From assembly GCF_018622995.1 (NCBI RefSeq), contig NZ_CP076022.1:2604001-2668000 (forward strand): a stretch of 64,000 nt of DNA. The letters run 5' to 3'. The notes beneath the pieces were generated by a model. It saw only the letters and a list, made by a program, of their open reading frames with translations. It was not told the DNA's origin and made no database searches. A program made the position numbers and the translations under genes. This document shows positions 35,006 to 43,802 of the stretch, in pieces; the first letter of the stretch is position 1, and each line of letters opens with the position of its first letter. This DNA is from Arthrobacter jiangjiafuii (GTDB taxonomy: Bacteria > Actinomycetota > Actinomycetes > Actinomycetales > Micrococcaceae).

Positions 35006-36241
35006 TCAGGCCTCAAGGATGAAATTCTTCAGCTTCCCGAGCACGATATTCCGCTCAAGGTTTGCGAAGTGGTACGCGCGGCCGGATTCGCCCAACGCAG
35101 CCCGCTCAACCGACGTCATGTTGTAGAGCTTCACCACGTTGTTTGCCAAGTCCTGCGCATCCTCGGTTGGCCCCACCAGTCCACACCGGGCCTCGTCCAT
35201 CACTAGCTTGCGGACCTCTCCGTCCATCGCCAACACCAGGGGTTTTCCCGATGCAATGTAGGAAAGCACCTTGGCCGGGATGGTCGCTTCCAACAGGTCG
35301 CTGGTGACGAGGCAGCCCACCAAAGCGTCAGCGATGCCCGTGTACCGGGGCACCTCTTCGACCGGACGCTGTCCCTCAAAGTGGAAGCTGTCGGAGAGTC
35401 CCAGCTCGCGGACCTTGGCTTCTACCGCTGAACGGCTCATGCCGTCGCCGACGATGACCCACTGCACGTCCTCGATACCTTCGCCGCGGATCAGCTGTGC
35501 AGCCTCAAGAATGGTGTCGAAGGACTGTGCGGGGCTGATGTTACCCGCGAACACGACCTTGAAGCCGTCGGCAAAACGCGAAGCAAGGCTGTCGTCGACA
35601 ATCTGCTCTTCGTAGAGCTTTTCGCAAGCCTGAGGGATGACAGTAATTTTGTCCGCCGGAAGCCCTGACACCGAAGCCAGACGATCCTTCATCAGATCGG
35701 AGAGGACCACGATCTTATCCACGTTGCGGTAGTGCCAGTGCGAGACCTTCTCCAGGATCCGGCGCAGGAACTTGTTCTTCACGTTGATGACCGAATAAAG
35801 GTTCTCCGGCCACAGGTCAAGGACGTACATCGTGGTTTCGATCCGCCGGATCTTTCCCACGAGGATGCCGGCTAGGGACATCATCACCGGTGAGAGCTGG
35901 TACAGGAAAATCCTGTCGTACTTTCCGAACAGCATCCGGGGAACGTGAAAGAGGCTGAAGAACGGGAAGGAGATGTAGTTCAGGAAGATGCTGGCACTCG
36001 TGTTGCCGCGCCGCGGAACCTCGAGTGTCCGGTGGACGTCGACGCCGTCATGGTTCTCACGGAACGGCCCCTTCAACGAGTACCCCGGGAACAGCTCGCC
36101 CTTGGGGTAATTCGGCAGCCCGCACAGCACCTCTACATCGAGACCGTTCTCCACGAAGAACGCAGCAATGTCATTGAGCCTGAATCCCTCGGGCCAAAAG
36201 TGCTGGCAGACAACCAGGATTTTCTCTTTGCGCATGCTCAT
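35006..36241 (-). CDS. Family 4 glycosyltransferase, WbuB-like (probable L-FucNAc transferase)
   Basis: A 411-residue GT-B enzyme. It starts KILVVCQHFWPEGFRLNDIA, has YVLDLWPENLYSV (about 135-147), the nucleotide-binding half FKVVFAGNISPAQSFDTILEA read as FKVVFAGNISPAQSF, and the C-terminal EATIPAKVLSYIASGKPLV block. This pattern matches WbuB of E. coli O26 and relatives, which transfer N-acetyl-L-fucosamine. The adjacent capE and nearby capFG supply that sugar nucleotide, supporting the assignment. ATG 36235, two codons later, has better RBS spacing (GAGGAG) and may be the true start. Confidence 0.82.
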   Translation of the reverse strand: MSMRKEKILVVCQHFWPEGFRLNDIAAFFVENGLDVEVLCGLPNYPKGELFPGYSLKGPFRENHDGVDVHRTLEVPRRGNTSASIFLNYISFPFFSLFHVPRMLFGKYDRIFLYQLSPVMMSLAGILVGKIRRIETTMYVLDLWPENLYSVINVKNKFLRRILEKVSHWHYRNVDKIVVLSDLMKDRLASVSGLPADKITVIPQACEKLYEEQIVDDSLASRFADGFKVVFAGNISPAQSFDTILEAAQLIRGEGIEDVQWVIVGDGMSRSAVEAKVRELGLSDSFHFEGQRPVEEVPRYTGIADALVGCLVTSDLLEATIPAKVLSYIASGKPLVLAMDGEVRKLVMDEARCGLVGPTEDAQDLANNVVKLYNMTSVERAALGESGRAYHFANLERNIVLGKLKNFILEA

Positions 36242-36289
36242 GGCTCCTCGCCGATACTCCTGCTCGATTTCTGCCGCGGGGCGGCCGGA

Positions 36290-37315
36290 CTAGCTGACTG
36301 CCGGAGCTTCGGCCAGCAAGTCACGCATGTACTCGGTGGAGAGCACCTTCGTCACCACTTCATCGATGGTCAGGCGTTCGGTGTTCTCGGAGGTGTACTC
36401 CTCGGGAACGGCTGCCATGTCCTGGCCGTCTTCGAAGAACTTACCGTAGTTCAAGTCGCGGGTATCGGCTGGGACGCGGAAGTAGCCGCCGAGGTCCTCG
36501 GACTTGGCGCGCTCCTCACGGGTCAGCAGCGTTTCGTGTGCCTTCTCGCCGTGCCGGGTACCGATGGTCCGGATCTCGACGTCGGCGCCCATGATCTGCT
36601 TCATGGCCTGTGCAAGGTCGCCCACGGTCGAAGCGGGGGACTTCTGCACGAATAGGTCGCCCTGGTTGGCGTGCTTGAACGCAAACAGAACCAGGTCGAC
36701 AGCCTCGTCGAGATTCATCAAGAACCGGGTCATGTCGGGATCGGTGACAGTCAGGTCCTTGCCTGCCTGGATTTGCTCGGCGAACAGCGGGATAACCGAT
36801 CCGCGCGACGCCATGACGTTCCCGTAGCGGGTGCAGGAGATGAGGGTGTCTTCGGGATCGACGTTCCGCGACTTCGCGATAACGATTTTTTCCATCATGG
36901 CCTTGGACGTACCCATTGCGTTGATCGGGTACGCGGCCTTGTCGGTGGAAAGACAAACCACCTTCTTGACGCCTGCGTCAATAGCGGCCGTCAGGACGTT
37001 GTCCGTTCCGATGACGTTCGTCCGCACAGCTTCCATCGGGAAGAACTCGCATGACGGAACCTGCTTCAGGGCTGCCGCGTGGAAGATGAAGTCCACGCCG
37101 CGGACGGCTTCACGCACGCTGCTGATATCGCGGACATCGCCGATGTAGAACTTGAGCTTGGGGTTGTTGAACGCCCGGCGCATGTCATCCTGCTTCTTCT
37201 CATCGCGGGAGAAGATACGGATTTCACGGATATCCGTGTGGAGAAAGTGCTTCAGCACGGCGTTACCGAACGAACCGGTGCCGCCGGTGATAAGCAGAGT
37301 CTTGTTCCTGAACAA
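36290..37315 (-). CDS. capE: UDP-GlcNAc 4,6-dehydratase/5-epimerase CapE (FnlA/WbjB)
   Basis: A 341-residue SDR enzyme that performs the first step from UDP-GlcNAc toward UDP-N-acetyl-L-fucosamine. It shows the NAD(P) motif ITGGTGSFG (about 9-17), HAAALKQVPSCEFFP (about 79-93) and YPINAMGTSKAMMEK (about 128-142), where Met takes the place of the usual catalytic Tyr in M-x3-K, as in S. aureus CapE. RTIGTRHGEKAHETLL near residue 245 is typical of the inverting dehydratases. It precedes the wbuB-like gene on the same strand, 48 bases apart. Confidence 0.93.
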   Translation of the reverse strand: MFRNKTLLITGGTGSFGNAVLKHFLHTDIREIRIFSRDEKKQDDMRRAFNNPKLKFYIGDVRDISSVREAVRGVDFIFHAAALKQVPSCEFFPMEAVRTNVIGTDNVLTAAIDAGVKKVVCLSTDKAAYPINAMGTSKAMMEKIVIAKSRNVDPEDTLISCTRYGNVMASRGSVIPLFAEQIQAGKDLTVTDPDMTRFLMNLDEAVDLVLFAFKHANQGDLFVQKSPASTVGDLAQAMKQIMGADVEIRTIGTRHGEKAHETLLTREERAKSEDLGGYFRVPADTRDLNYGKFFEDGQDMAAVPEEYTSENTERLTIDEVVTKVLSTEYMRDLLAEAPAVS

Positions 37316-37498
37316 CTGGTCTCCTCAGGTATCGAAAATTTCGTGGGTTCATCCGAAGCTTGGACGCAGAGCCCCCTAGATAATATCAGCGGTTTGCAGT
37401 CGCTCCTGTCCGCCCGGCCCCTGGGGGTGTCCCAAGGCAGGCCGGGCTTCGCGGCATGCCGATTAATAACTAGGTGTGTTCCCGAGTAAACTCAAGGT

Positions 37499-38245
37499 AT
37501 GTCTTCCCATACTTCCCAGCGCGTCCTGGTCATCATGCCGGCCTGGAATGAGCACGAAACGGTCGGCCGCACTGTTCAGGAGATCCAGGAGGCCGGGCGC
37601 GGCTACGACGTTCTGGTGGTGGACGATGGATCCACGGACGGAACCGCGGCCGTGGCTGAGGCCGCAGGAGCGACGGTCCTAAAGCTCCCTTTCAACATGG
37701 GTGTCGGAGGGGCCATGCGTGCCGGATTCAAGTACGCCCAGCGCTTGGGCTATGAAACGGTGATTCAGGTCGACGCCGACGGCCAGCATGATCCCGCCGA
37801 AATTGAATCGGTACTGGCCGGGCTGGAAAGAGCGGACATCTCGATCGGCGCGCGCTTTGCAGAGAAGGGAACCTATACGGTTTCCGGTCCGCGCAAGTGG
37901 GCGATGGTTTTCCTTGCAGCAGTCATCTCGCGTCTGGGGAAAACGAAGCTGACGGATGTCACGTCCGGCTTCCGGGCCGGCAACGCGAAAGCGATAAACC
38001 AGTACATCGCCCACTACCCTGCGGAGTATCTCGGCGACACGATCGATTCCCTCGTCGTTGCAATCAAATCGGGCTGTACCGTAACGCAGGTCCCGGTTGC
38101 CATGCGTCCACGTCAAGGCGGACAGCCGAGCCATAATCCTGCCAAGGCAGCGGTGTACCTGCTGCGTTCCGTATTCGCCCTTCTCTTTGCGCTCAGCCGC
38201 AGCGGGACCAAGCCGCGCCAGCCGGAGGTTGCTGTTAATGATTAA
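37499..38245 (+). CDS. GT2 glycosyltransferase, dolichyl-phosphate-mannose synthase-like
   Basis: A 248-residue enzyme with VLVIMPAWNEHETVGRTV, the donor site VVDDGSTDGT (about 39-48) and the catalytic QVDADGQHDPAEI (about 96-108), then SGFRAGNAKAI. This is the DPM/GtrB-like group that loads a sugar on undecaprenyl phosphate. No C-terminal TM pair is present. It overlaps the following DUF2304 gene by eight bases, suggesting the DUF2304 membrane protein supplies membrane association. The 183 bases upstream, shared divergently with capE, should hold both promoters. Confidence 0.9.
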   Translation: MSSHTSQRVLVIMPAWNEHETVGRTVQEIQEAGRGYDVLVVDDGSTDGTAAVAEAAGATVLKLPFNMGVGGAMRAGFKYAQRLGYETVIQVDADGQHDPAEIESVLAGLERADISIGARFAEKGTYTVSGPRKWAMVFLAAVISRLGKTKLTDVTSGFRAGNAKAINQYIAHYPAEYLGDTIDSLVVAIKSGCTVTQVPVAMRPRQGGQPSHNPAKAAVYLLRSVFALLFALSRSGTKPRQPEVAVND

Positions 38246-38639
38246 CATTGCCGCGTTTATATTTGCCCTGGTTGTCGTTGCGCTGGTTCTCGAGCTCGTG
38301 CGACGCAAGCACTTTAAAGAGAAGTATGCCGCCCTGTGGGTCGTGGTAGGAATTGCATCCCTCATCCTTGCCGGCTGGCCCAACCTGCTGAACATCATAA
38401 GTTCCGCCATCGGCGTCCAGGTTGGCTCGAACTTCCTCTTCGGCATGTCCTTCCTGCTGTTGATTGGAGTCTGTCTGCACCTCTCATGGGAGCAGTCCGT
38501 CAGCGAAGAGGAGATCCGGGTCTTGGCCGAAGAAGTAGCAATCCTCCGGTCCTCGGTCCTGGCTTTGGAAGAACGGACAGCCGCGACGCCTACGGACGCC
38601 GCGCAGCTGATGGGTACCGATACCATCCGTCCCGACTAA
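38238..38639 (+). CDS. DUF2304 family membrane protein, second copy
   Basis: A 133-residue protein with three TM segments and a C-terminal helix (SEEEIRVLAEEVAILRSSVLALEER). It is clearly paralogous to the protein at 29.6-30.0 kb (shared KEKY-LW-VVGI, GVQV-SN-LF, GVCLHLS). Its ATG lies inside the end of the GT2 gene (eight-base overlap), so the pair is translationally coupled. A strong terminator follows. Likely a partner subunit of the polyprenyl-phosphate sugar transferase. Confidence 0.87.
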   Translation: MINIAAFIFALVVVALVLELVRRKHFKEKYAALWVVVGIASLILAGWPNLLNIISSAIGVQVGSNFLFGMSFLLLIGVCLHLSWEQSVSEEEIRVLAEEVAILRSSVLALEERTAATPTDAAQLMGTDTIRPD

Positions 38640-38654
38640 ACGAGGCCTACACCA

Positions 38655-38695
38655 AAAAGCTCCCCCCGCTGCCTGGCAGCGGGGGGAGCTTTTGT
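38655..38695. terminator. Bidirectional terminator
   Basis: A 19-bp stem (38655-38673 with 38675-38693; the apex opens to make the loop) with A and T runs at the two sides, between the convergent DUF2304 and capG genes. Confidence 0.92.
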
Positions 38696-38713
38696 ATAAC
38701 CGGAGGGCCTGGC

Positions 38714-39862
38714 CTAGCCCTTATCCATGTTCAGGCCGGCACGGCGGTGATGGCTGTGCGCGGTGGACCGGATAAAGTTCACGGTACGACGGGAGGTATC
38801 CCGGATCTGGTACTCAGCAGGTGCGTCTGCGAGCCCGTCGGTCTTCGCTTGGTCGAGGACGATCTCGATGGCGTCGACGATCGACTCCGTCTCAACACCG
38901 GTGGTGATAATGACACCGGAATCCAGCGATTCCGGACGCTCGATCCAGTCCCGCAGGGTCACGGCCGGGAAGCCCAGGATAGAGGACTCCTCACTGATGG
39001 TGCCGCTGTCGGAAAGCACGAGCTTGGCGGACATCTGCAGCTGCACGTAGTCGTTGAAGCCGAAGGGCGCATGAAAACGTAGGCCCTTCTTCAACTCCTC
39101 CGGCTGGTCCTCAAGCCGCTTGCGTGTCCGTGGGTGCGTGGAAACCAGGACCGGCAGGCCATAGTTTTCGGAGAGGTGCTGGAGCGCGCCAAGCACCTCT
39201 TTCAAACGCTTGGGGTTATCCACGTTCTCTTCGCGGTGCAGGCTGACCAGGAAGTACTCCCCGGCGGTCAGGCCCTGGTCCGCGAGGACCGTGCTTTCGG
39301 CAATCTGCGTGGCGTTGGCTTCAAGCACCTCGCGCATCGGTGAACCGGTGAGGAGGATGCGGGAGGGGTGGATCCCCTCTGCCAGCAGGTTGCGACGTGC
39401 ATGCTCCGTGTATACCAGGTTGTAGTCGGCAACGTGGTCAACCAGCCTGCGATTGACTTCTTCGGGAACGTTCTCGTCGAAGCAGCGGTTGCCGGCTTCC
39501 ATGTGGTAAACGGGAACCTTCATCCGTCGGGCGATCAGCGCCGAGATGCAACTATTGGTATCTCCCAGGACCACCATGGCGTCCGGCTTTTCCGCCTGCA
39601 GCACTGCTTCAAGCTTGGCCAGAATACTCCCGAGTACCGCACCAAGGGAGGTCGTGTCCGCGGCGAGGAAATGATCCGGGCGCCGAAGTCCCAGGTCCTC
39701 GAAGAAAACCTCGTTCAACTCGTAGTCGTAGTTCTGCCCGGTGTGCACGAGGACGTGCTCGGTGGAGCGGTCAAGACGGCGGATCGTTGCTGCCAACCGA
39801 ATGATTTCAGGTCGGGTCCCAACCACAGTTAGGACTTTGAGCTTGCGTGACGGGGTATTCAT
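38714..39862 (-). CDS. capG: UDP-N-acetylglucosamine 2-epimerase-type enzyme CapG (FnlC/WbjD)
   Basis: A 382-residue non-hydrolysing 2-epimerase. It begins LKVLTVVGTRPEIIRLA, has HTGQNYDYELNEVFF (about 47-61), YHMEAGNRCFDENVPEE with catalytic Glu (about 112-128) and the late DSGTISEESSILGFPAVTLR block. With CapE and CapF it makes UDP-N-acetyl-L-fucosamine (last step). The NYDYELNEVFFEDL and GNRC features separate it from the WecB branch. I start at ATG 39862 (GGAGG ahead), which overlaps the capF stop (ATGA). Confidence 0.92.
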   Translation of the reverse strand: MNTPSRKLKVLTVVGTRPEIIRLAATIRRLDRSTEHVLVHTGQNYDYELNEVFFEDLGLRRPDHFLAADTTSLGAVLGSILAKLEAVLQAEKPDAMVVLGDTNSCISALIARRMKVPVYHMEAGNRCFDENVPEEVNRRLVDHVADYNLVYTEHARRNLLAEGIHPSRILLTGSPMREVLEANATQIAESTVLADQGLTAGEYFLVSLHREENVDNPKRLKEVLGALQHLSENYGLPVLVSTHPRTRKRLEDQPEELKKGLRFHAPFGFNDYVQLQMSAKLVLSDSGTISEESSILGFPAVTLRDWIERPESLDSGVIITTGVETESIVDAIEIVLDQAKTDGLADAPAEYQIRDTSRRTVNFIRSTAHSHHRRAGLNMDKG

Positions 39863-40953
39863 ACTTCCTCCGGGAAGGTATCGGGTGATGCGGGATCGAA
39901 GATTTCGCTGATCCAGAAGGCTGTGTACAGCTCGTCGGATCCGACGTTTGTAATGTTGTGCGACCACATTGTCGGCATATCTATGGCGACGGGCTTATCC
40001 CCACTCACAGCGTATCGAACCACGTCGTCGGAGAACATTCGGCGCATTGCGATTTCACCGGTGCCCGACATTACGATGAACCGCTCGATCTTGTGCCGGT
40101 GGTAGTGCTGTCCGCGGGTTATTCCAGGTTTGGTTGTTGAGAAGGAGCTTTGGCCTTCGCCTCCCTCCGAACGGACCAGCTCGACAAAGGAGCCGCGGGC
40201 GTCGGTCTTGAGTTCGAGCGCGTGTGGCAGGTTCTCGCCTGACAGGAACGAGCGGTAGGTATTGAACAGATTCCGTTCAAAGTCAGTGCCCAGCTTGGGG
40301 ATGGTGCCCGTGGCATAGGTAGCCGCCATGGACTGGATCCCGGCCAGGAGGTCGCTCACCGAACGCTGCACCTCGGCCAGATGCTGGTCCTCGATGCTCC
40401 GGACACCAAGCAGGAGCTCGGCGGCATCCTGCGCGTGCAGGAGAGTGAGGACCTTGTCCTCGCTAACAGTCGGCGTCTCGCCGGCCGCCACCAGATGGCA
40501 GAAGGTTGCGACGACGGAGTTATAGAAGGGCACTCCGTGCTCGCCGAAGAGGTTCGGCAGAACGACGTCTTTGAACTCCGCGCCCGAGCGGACGGCCGCG
40601 GCCCCGAGGACGCCACCGGCTTCGGCTTTGGCACGGCCATAGACCGTACCATTGCCCTGCTGGACAGAGTTGGCGTAGACAACCGTCTTGAGTGCTTCGG
40701 TATCGGCTGCTGCCAGCGCCTGTTCCAGCTGGCGGGAAAACTCGAGGTTCCCTTCGGCGACTTCCTTGTCGGTGCCACGGTTCACACCGGCAATGTGAAC
40801 GAGGACTTCAGCACCGGAAAGCGCGGAAACTGCTTCCTCGAGGTTGAACTTACGTCCCAGGCCAATACTGGTAGTGGCCTGGCCGAGGCTGTGCGCGAGA
40901 ACGCGGGTGTGCCATCCCAGGAAGCCGTTGCCTCCCGTAATTACGATAGTCAT
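39859..40953 (-). CDS. capF: Bifunctional reductase/epimerase CapF (FnlB/WbjC)
   Basis: A 364-residue two-domain enzyme for the middle steps to UDP-L-FucNAc. The N-terminal SDR domain begins TIVITGGNGFLGWHTR and has VHIAGVNRGT (about 52-61) and YGRAKAEAGG (YxxxK). The C-terminal cupin domain (about 250-364) has TTKPGITRGQHYHRHKIERF with the metal-binding His residues. This SDR-cupin fusion is diagnostic of CapF. It overlaps capG and lies 48 bases after the large membrane protein gene. Confidence 0.94.
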   Translation of the reverse strand: MTIVITGGNGFLGWHTRVLAHSLGQATTSIGLGRKFNLEEAVSALSGAEVLVHIAGVNRGTDKEVAEGNLEFSRQLEQALAAADTEALKTVVYANSVQQGNGTVYGRAKAEAGGVLGAAAVRSGAEFKDVVLPNLFGEHGVPFYNSVVATFCHLVAAGETPTVSEDKVLTLLHAQDAAELLLGVRSIEDQHLAEVQRSVSDLLAGIQSMAATYATGTIPKLGTDFERNLFNTYRSFLSGENLPHALELKTDARGSFVELVRSEGGEGQSSFSTTKPGITRGQHYHRHKIERFIVMSGTGEIAMRRMFSDDVVRYAVSGDKPVAIDMPTMWSHNITNVGSDELYTAFWISEIFDPASPDTFPEEV

Positions 40954-41001
40954 GCTGTTTCCTTCTGCTCGTTCTTCCCGACATGTGCCTGTAGGAGGTA
41001 C

Positions 41002-42978
41002 CTACTTACACGCCGTAATCTCATAAAGTTTCGCATCGCCGACCTGGTCGACCAGCCGTGCTGCGCCGGTCTCCTCCAGATCACGCAACCCGACGAAGCC
41101 ATGGTCTGCACCGTGCACTTCCTGGGAGCCGAAGTCCAGGACATAGTCAACGCTGGTGGATTCCACAGCCCGGCAAACCTCGGGGTCCATGGGAGCATCA
41201 CGCAGCCGGTTATAGATGGTGTCAACGTCGTCGCCGTACGTTGCCAGGATGTGTAGTTGGAGGGTCTGACGGTCGGACAGCGCATAGGCTAGCGCGCTGC
41301 CGGTCCATGGGTTGCCCGCGAGAATGGCGTCCGGCGGGACCTCTTCGCCCAAGCGCTCCAGCAGTTCCAGCTCATCGGTTGAAATGAGGCTCGAATCGGG
41401 GGTCACCAGGTAGCTGGCCCGCGCTGACTCAGCCGCTTGGCGGATATTGGCCTTCTGGGTCAGATACGTCGAGACGCCGATAAGGGCCACAGCTGCCACC
41501 ACTGCCACTGCCGCATAGGCCGGCCCGCTGGCCGTGCGGTGCCGGAACCTGTCCAGCCCCGATGCAACTGCTGGCAGGGTGCCGACCCAGTCCAGCAGCT
41601 TCCAGCCGCCGTAAGCGGCCACTGGAACTGCCATAACCGGGACAAGCGCCGCGAGACGCGGGGAATCGTTGTACCAGACCCCCGTGAGGTACATCCTGAG
41701 CTCATCCTGCGGGAAGGATGAGACAACCACAAACAGGCCAGCAAGGACGACATACATGAAACCGATCCATCGGGTGCCACGCTGGGCAAACAGGAACGCC
41801 AGCCCGGCTGCGGTCAGGATAAACAGCGCCCAGGTGACAGGCCGGCCGAGCGCGGTCCCGGAGATGACTTCACCGATCGCTTGTCCGGTGGACTGAATGG
41901 GAACCCACGTCGAGGCGGCCTCCACGGGACGCAAAACGGTCCAGAGGTACGCCACCACTGCGATGTAGGCGACTACGCCGACCCACGGCAACCATGCCTT
42001 GCCGGTCCGGAGCGGATAACGGCCGGTGGGGGCACCATTCAGGCCTTTTTGCCAGGCAACGGCGCAGGCTGCCGGAATGAGAACTGCCAGAAGGGCCATC
42101 GTGGTGCTGGGATGGGCCAGTGTCATGCCGGGAATCACGGCTATCAGCAGCAGCCAGCGGATGAGGGGGCTGTTTTGGTTTCCGGGCGTCAGGCCAAGCG
42201 CGCTGACCGCGGCGCCGAGGGCCACAGGAAACAGTGCAATGGACAGGACATTCGGGTTCAGGACACCGTGATCAAGCATCAGCAGTGGAAAGGAACCAAA
42301 AGCCGCGGACAGCACACCCGTCAGCAACACCGGGACTACACGCCTACCGAACAGCTGTTGCACAAGGTAGATGCACCCGAGCGGCCATATGACCGCCCCT
42401 GCGAAGAGATTCACCGCGTTAACGGCAACGGGAATGCCTGCTGAGGCGAGTTCCGCGATGAGCGCGACCATGTCATGCCACGCCGCCGGATAATACGAGT
42501 TCCCCGCCATCTGTCCCACCTCAAAGGTGGAAGCAGCCCCGGTCTCCAGGATGTAGCGGATCGCATTCAGATGGAAGACGTTGTCGAAGGTCTGGGAGAA
42601 GGAATCGGGCTCCCCAAAAGCGAACAGCAGCCTGCGTCCGATGAGGAAGACAGCCACGACGACGGCACCGGCAAGAGCGGCGTTGTAGGCCCCATTGCTC
42701 GGATGGCGTTCCGGAGCGCTCCGGCGTCCCACCCACCACCACGCGCCTAACGCTGCTCCCGCAGCCGCCACCATAAGCACGGCGACACCGACAATCCAGT
42801 TGAGCCCGGCCAGGGGCGCGAGGATGGCGCCGACCGAGACGATCGTGACAGTCAGTGCCGGGGCTAGGGCCAGGAGCGCGAAGCCCCGGACACCGCCCAG
42901 CAGTGCGATCAAGAGGCCAGGAAGCAGGAACACTCCTGTGGTCGCCAGAAACAAAGGAAGCATGGACCACCAGGACAC
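41002..42978 (-). CDS. Large multi-spanning membrane protein, DUF6541-like
   Basis: A 658-residue protein with about 14 hydrophobic segments over the first 520 residues and a soluble, probably extracytoplasmic C-terminal domain of about 120 residues (LELLERLGEEVPPDAILAGN, YALSDRQTLQLH). Motifs between TMs such as FDNVFHLNAIRYILETG and HPSTTMALLAV resemble the actinobacterial DUF6541 family, thought related to GT-C glycosyltransferases. An acidic FDNVFH loop after TM3 could be the catalytic site of a GT-C enzyme using polyprenyl-phosphate sugars; that is inference. Confidence 0.78.
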   Translation of the reverse strand: MSWWSMLPLFLATTGVFLLPGLLIALLGGVRGFALLALAPALTVTIVSVGAILAPLAGLNWIVGVAVLMVAAAGAALGAWWWVGRRSAPERHPSNGAYNAALAGAVVVAVFLIGRRLLFAFGEPDSFSQTFDNVFHLNAIRYILETGAASTFEVGQMAGNSYYPAAWHDMVALIAELASAGIPVAVNAVNLFAGAVIWPLGCIYLVQQLFGRRVVPVLLTGVLSAAFGSFPLLMLDHGVLNPNVLSIALFPVALGAAVSALGLTPGNQNSPLIRWLLLIAVIPGMTLAHPSTTMALLAVLIPAACAVAWQKGLNGAPTGRYPLRTGKAWLPWVGVVAYIAVVAYLWTVLRPVEAASTWVPIQSTGQAIGEVISGTALGRPVTWALFILTAAGLAFLFAQRGTRWIGFMYVVLAGLFVVVSSFPQDELRMYLTGVWYNDSPRLAALVPVMAVPVAAYGGWKLLDWVGTLPAVASGLDRFRHRTASGPAYAAVAVVAAVALIGVSTYLTQKANIRQAAESARASYLVTPDSSLISTDELELLERLGEEVPPDAILAGNPWTGSALAYALSDRQTLQLHILATYGDDVDTIYNRLRDAPMDPEVCRAVESTSVDYVLDFGSQEVHGADHGFVGLRDLEETGAARLVDQVGDAKLYEITACK

Positions 42979-43074
42979 GTATTACCTACCTCTTATCAAG
43001 TGTTATCTAGGAACAGCGTAGTGCAGGCCCGTGGCTACTTTTTCTCTGTGCAGCCACTGGCCCGGCGGGGATTG

Positions 43075-43800
43075 CTACCGCCGCATCCGCGCCACGACGT
43101 CCGCAACCGGTGCGTCCATGACCACTTTGCCGCGTTCAAGCAGGACTCCGCGCTCACAGATCCTGGCGACCAGGTCCAGGTCATGGCTGACGACGACGAG
43201 CGTCTTACCTTCGTCGGCCAATTCCCTGATCTTGGCCAGGCATTTTTTCTGGAACGGCTCATCACCGACAGCCAGGATTTCATCCACGAGGAACACCTCG
43301 GGATCGGTGTGGACGGCCACAGAAAAGGCCAACCGCAGGTACATGCCGGAGGAATAGAATTTCACTTCGGTGTCTATGAACTGACCGATCTCGGAGAACT
43401 CGACAATGGAGTCGAACTTCTCGTGGATTTCCGCCTCCGACATGCCCAGGATTGCACCGTTGAGGAAGACGTTGTCCCGTCCGCTTAGATCGGGGTGGAA
43501 CCCGGCGCCAACCTCAATCAGGCCAGCCACCCGGCCCCGGGTCCCCACAGTTCCCGAGTCCGGAAGCATGACGCCGGAAATCTGTTTGAGCAGCGTTGAC
43601 TTGCCCGATCCGTTGAGCCCCAGCAGTGCCACGGATTCGCCCTGCTTGATCTCCAGCGAGACGTCCTTCAGTGCAAAGAACTTCTCCGACAGGTCACCCT
43701 TGCGGCCCTTAACGAACCAGACAAAGGCCTCCTTGATAGACCGGGTGTGACGAAGGACGAATTCCTTGGAAACGTTGTGCACTTCGATCGCGGTGGTCAC
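43075..43800 (-). CDS. Polysaccharide ABC exporter ATP-binding protein (Wzt/TagH type)
   Basis: A 241-residue ATPase with Walker A LLGLNGSGKST (about 60-70), the exporter-specific GLIEVGAGFHPDLSGRDNVFLNG read as GLIEVGAGFHPDLSGRDN, signature YSSGMYLRLAFSVA, Walker B VFLVDEILAVGDE and H-loop VVSHDLD. This sequence type drives export of O-antigen, teichoic acid or galactan. There is no C-terminal carbohydrate-binding domain. It starts two bases after the permease gene ends. Confidence 0.94.
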   Translation of the reverse strand: MTTAIEVHNVSKEFVLRHTRSIKEAFVWFVKGRKGDLSEKFFALKDVSLEIKQGESVALLGLNGSGKSTLLKQISGVMLPDSGTVGTRGRVAGLIEVGAGFHPDLSGRDNVFLNGAILGMSEAEIHEKFDSIVEFSEIGQFIDTEVKFYSSGMYLRLAFSVAVHTDPEVFLVDEILAVGDEPFQKKCLAKIRELADEGKTLVVVSHDLDLVARICERGVLLERGKVVMDAPVADVVARMRR

Positions 43801-43802
43801 GT

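Noticed and set aside
34616-35206. 196-codon plus-strand frame across the gap and the end of the GT4 gene
   Set aside because: It runs into the antisense of a well-supported glycosyltransferase and shows no coding features beyond the short transposase-like scrap, which is in a different frame.
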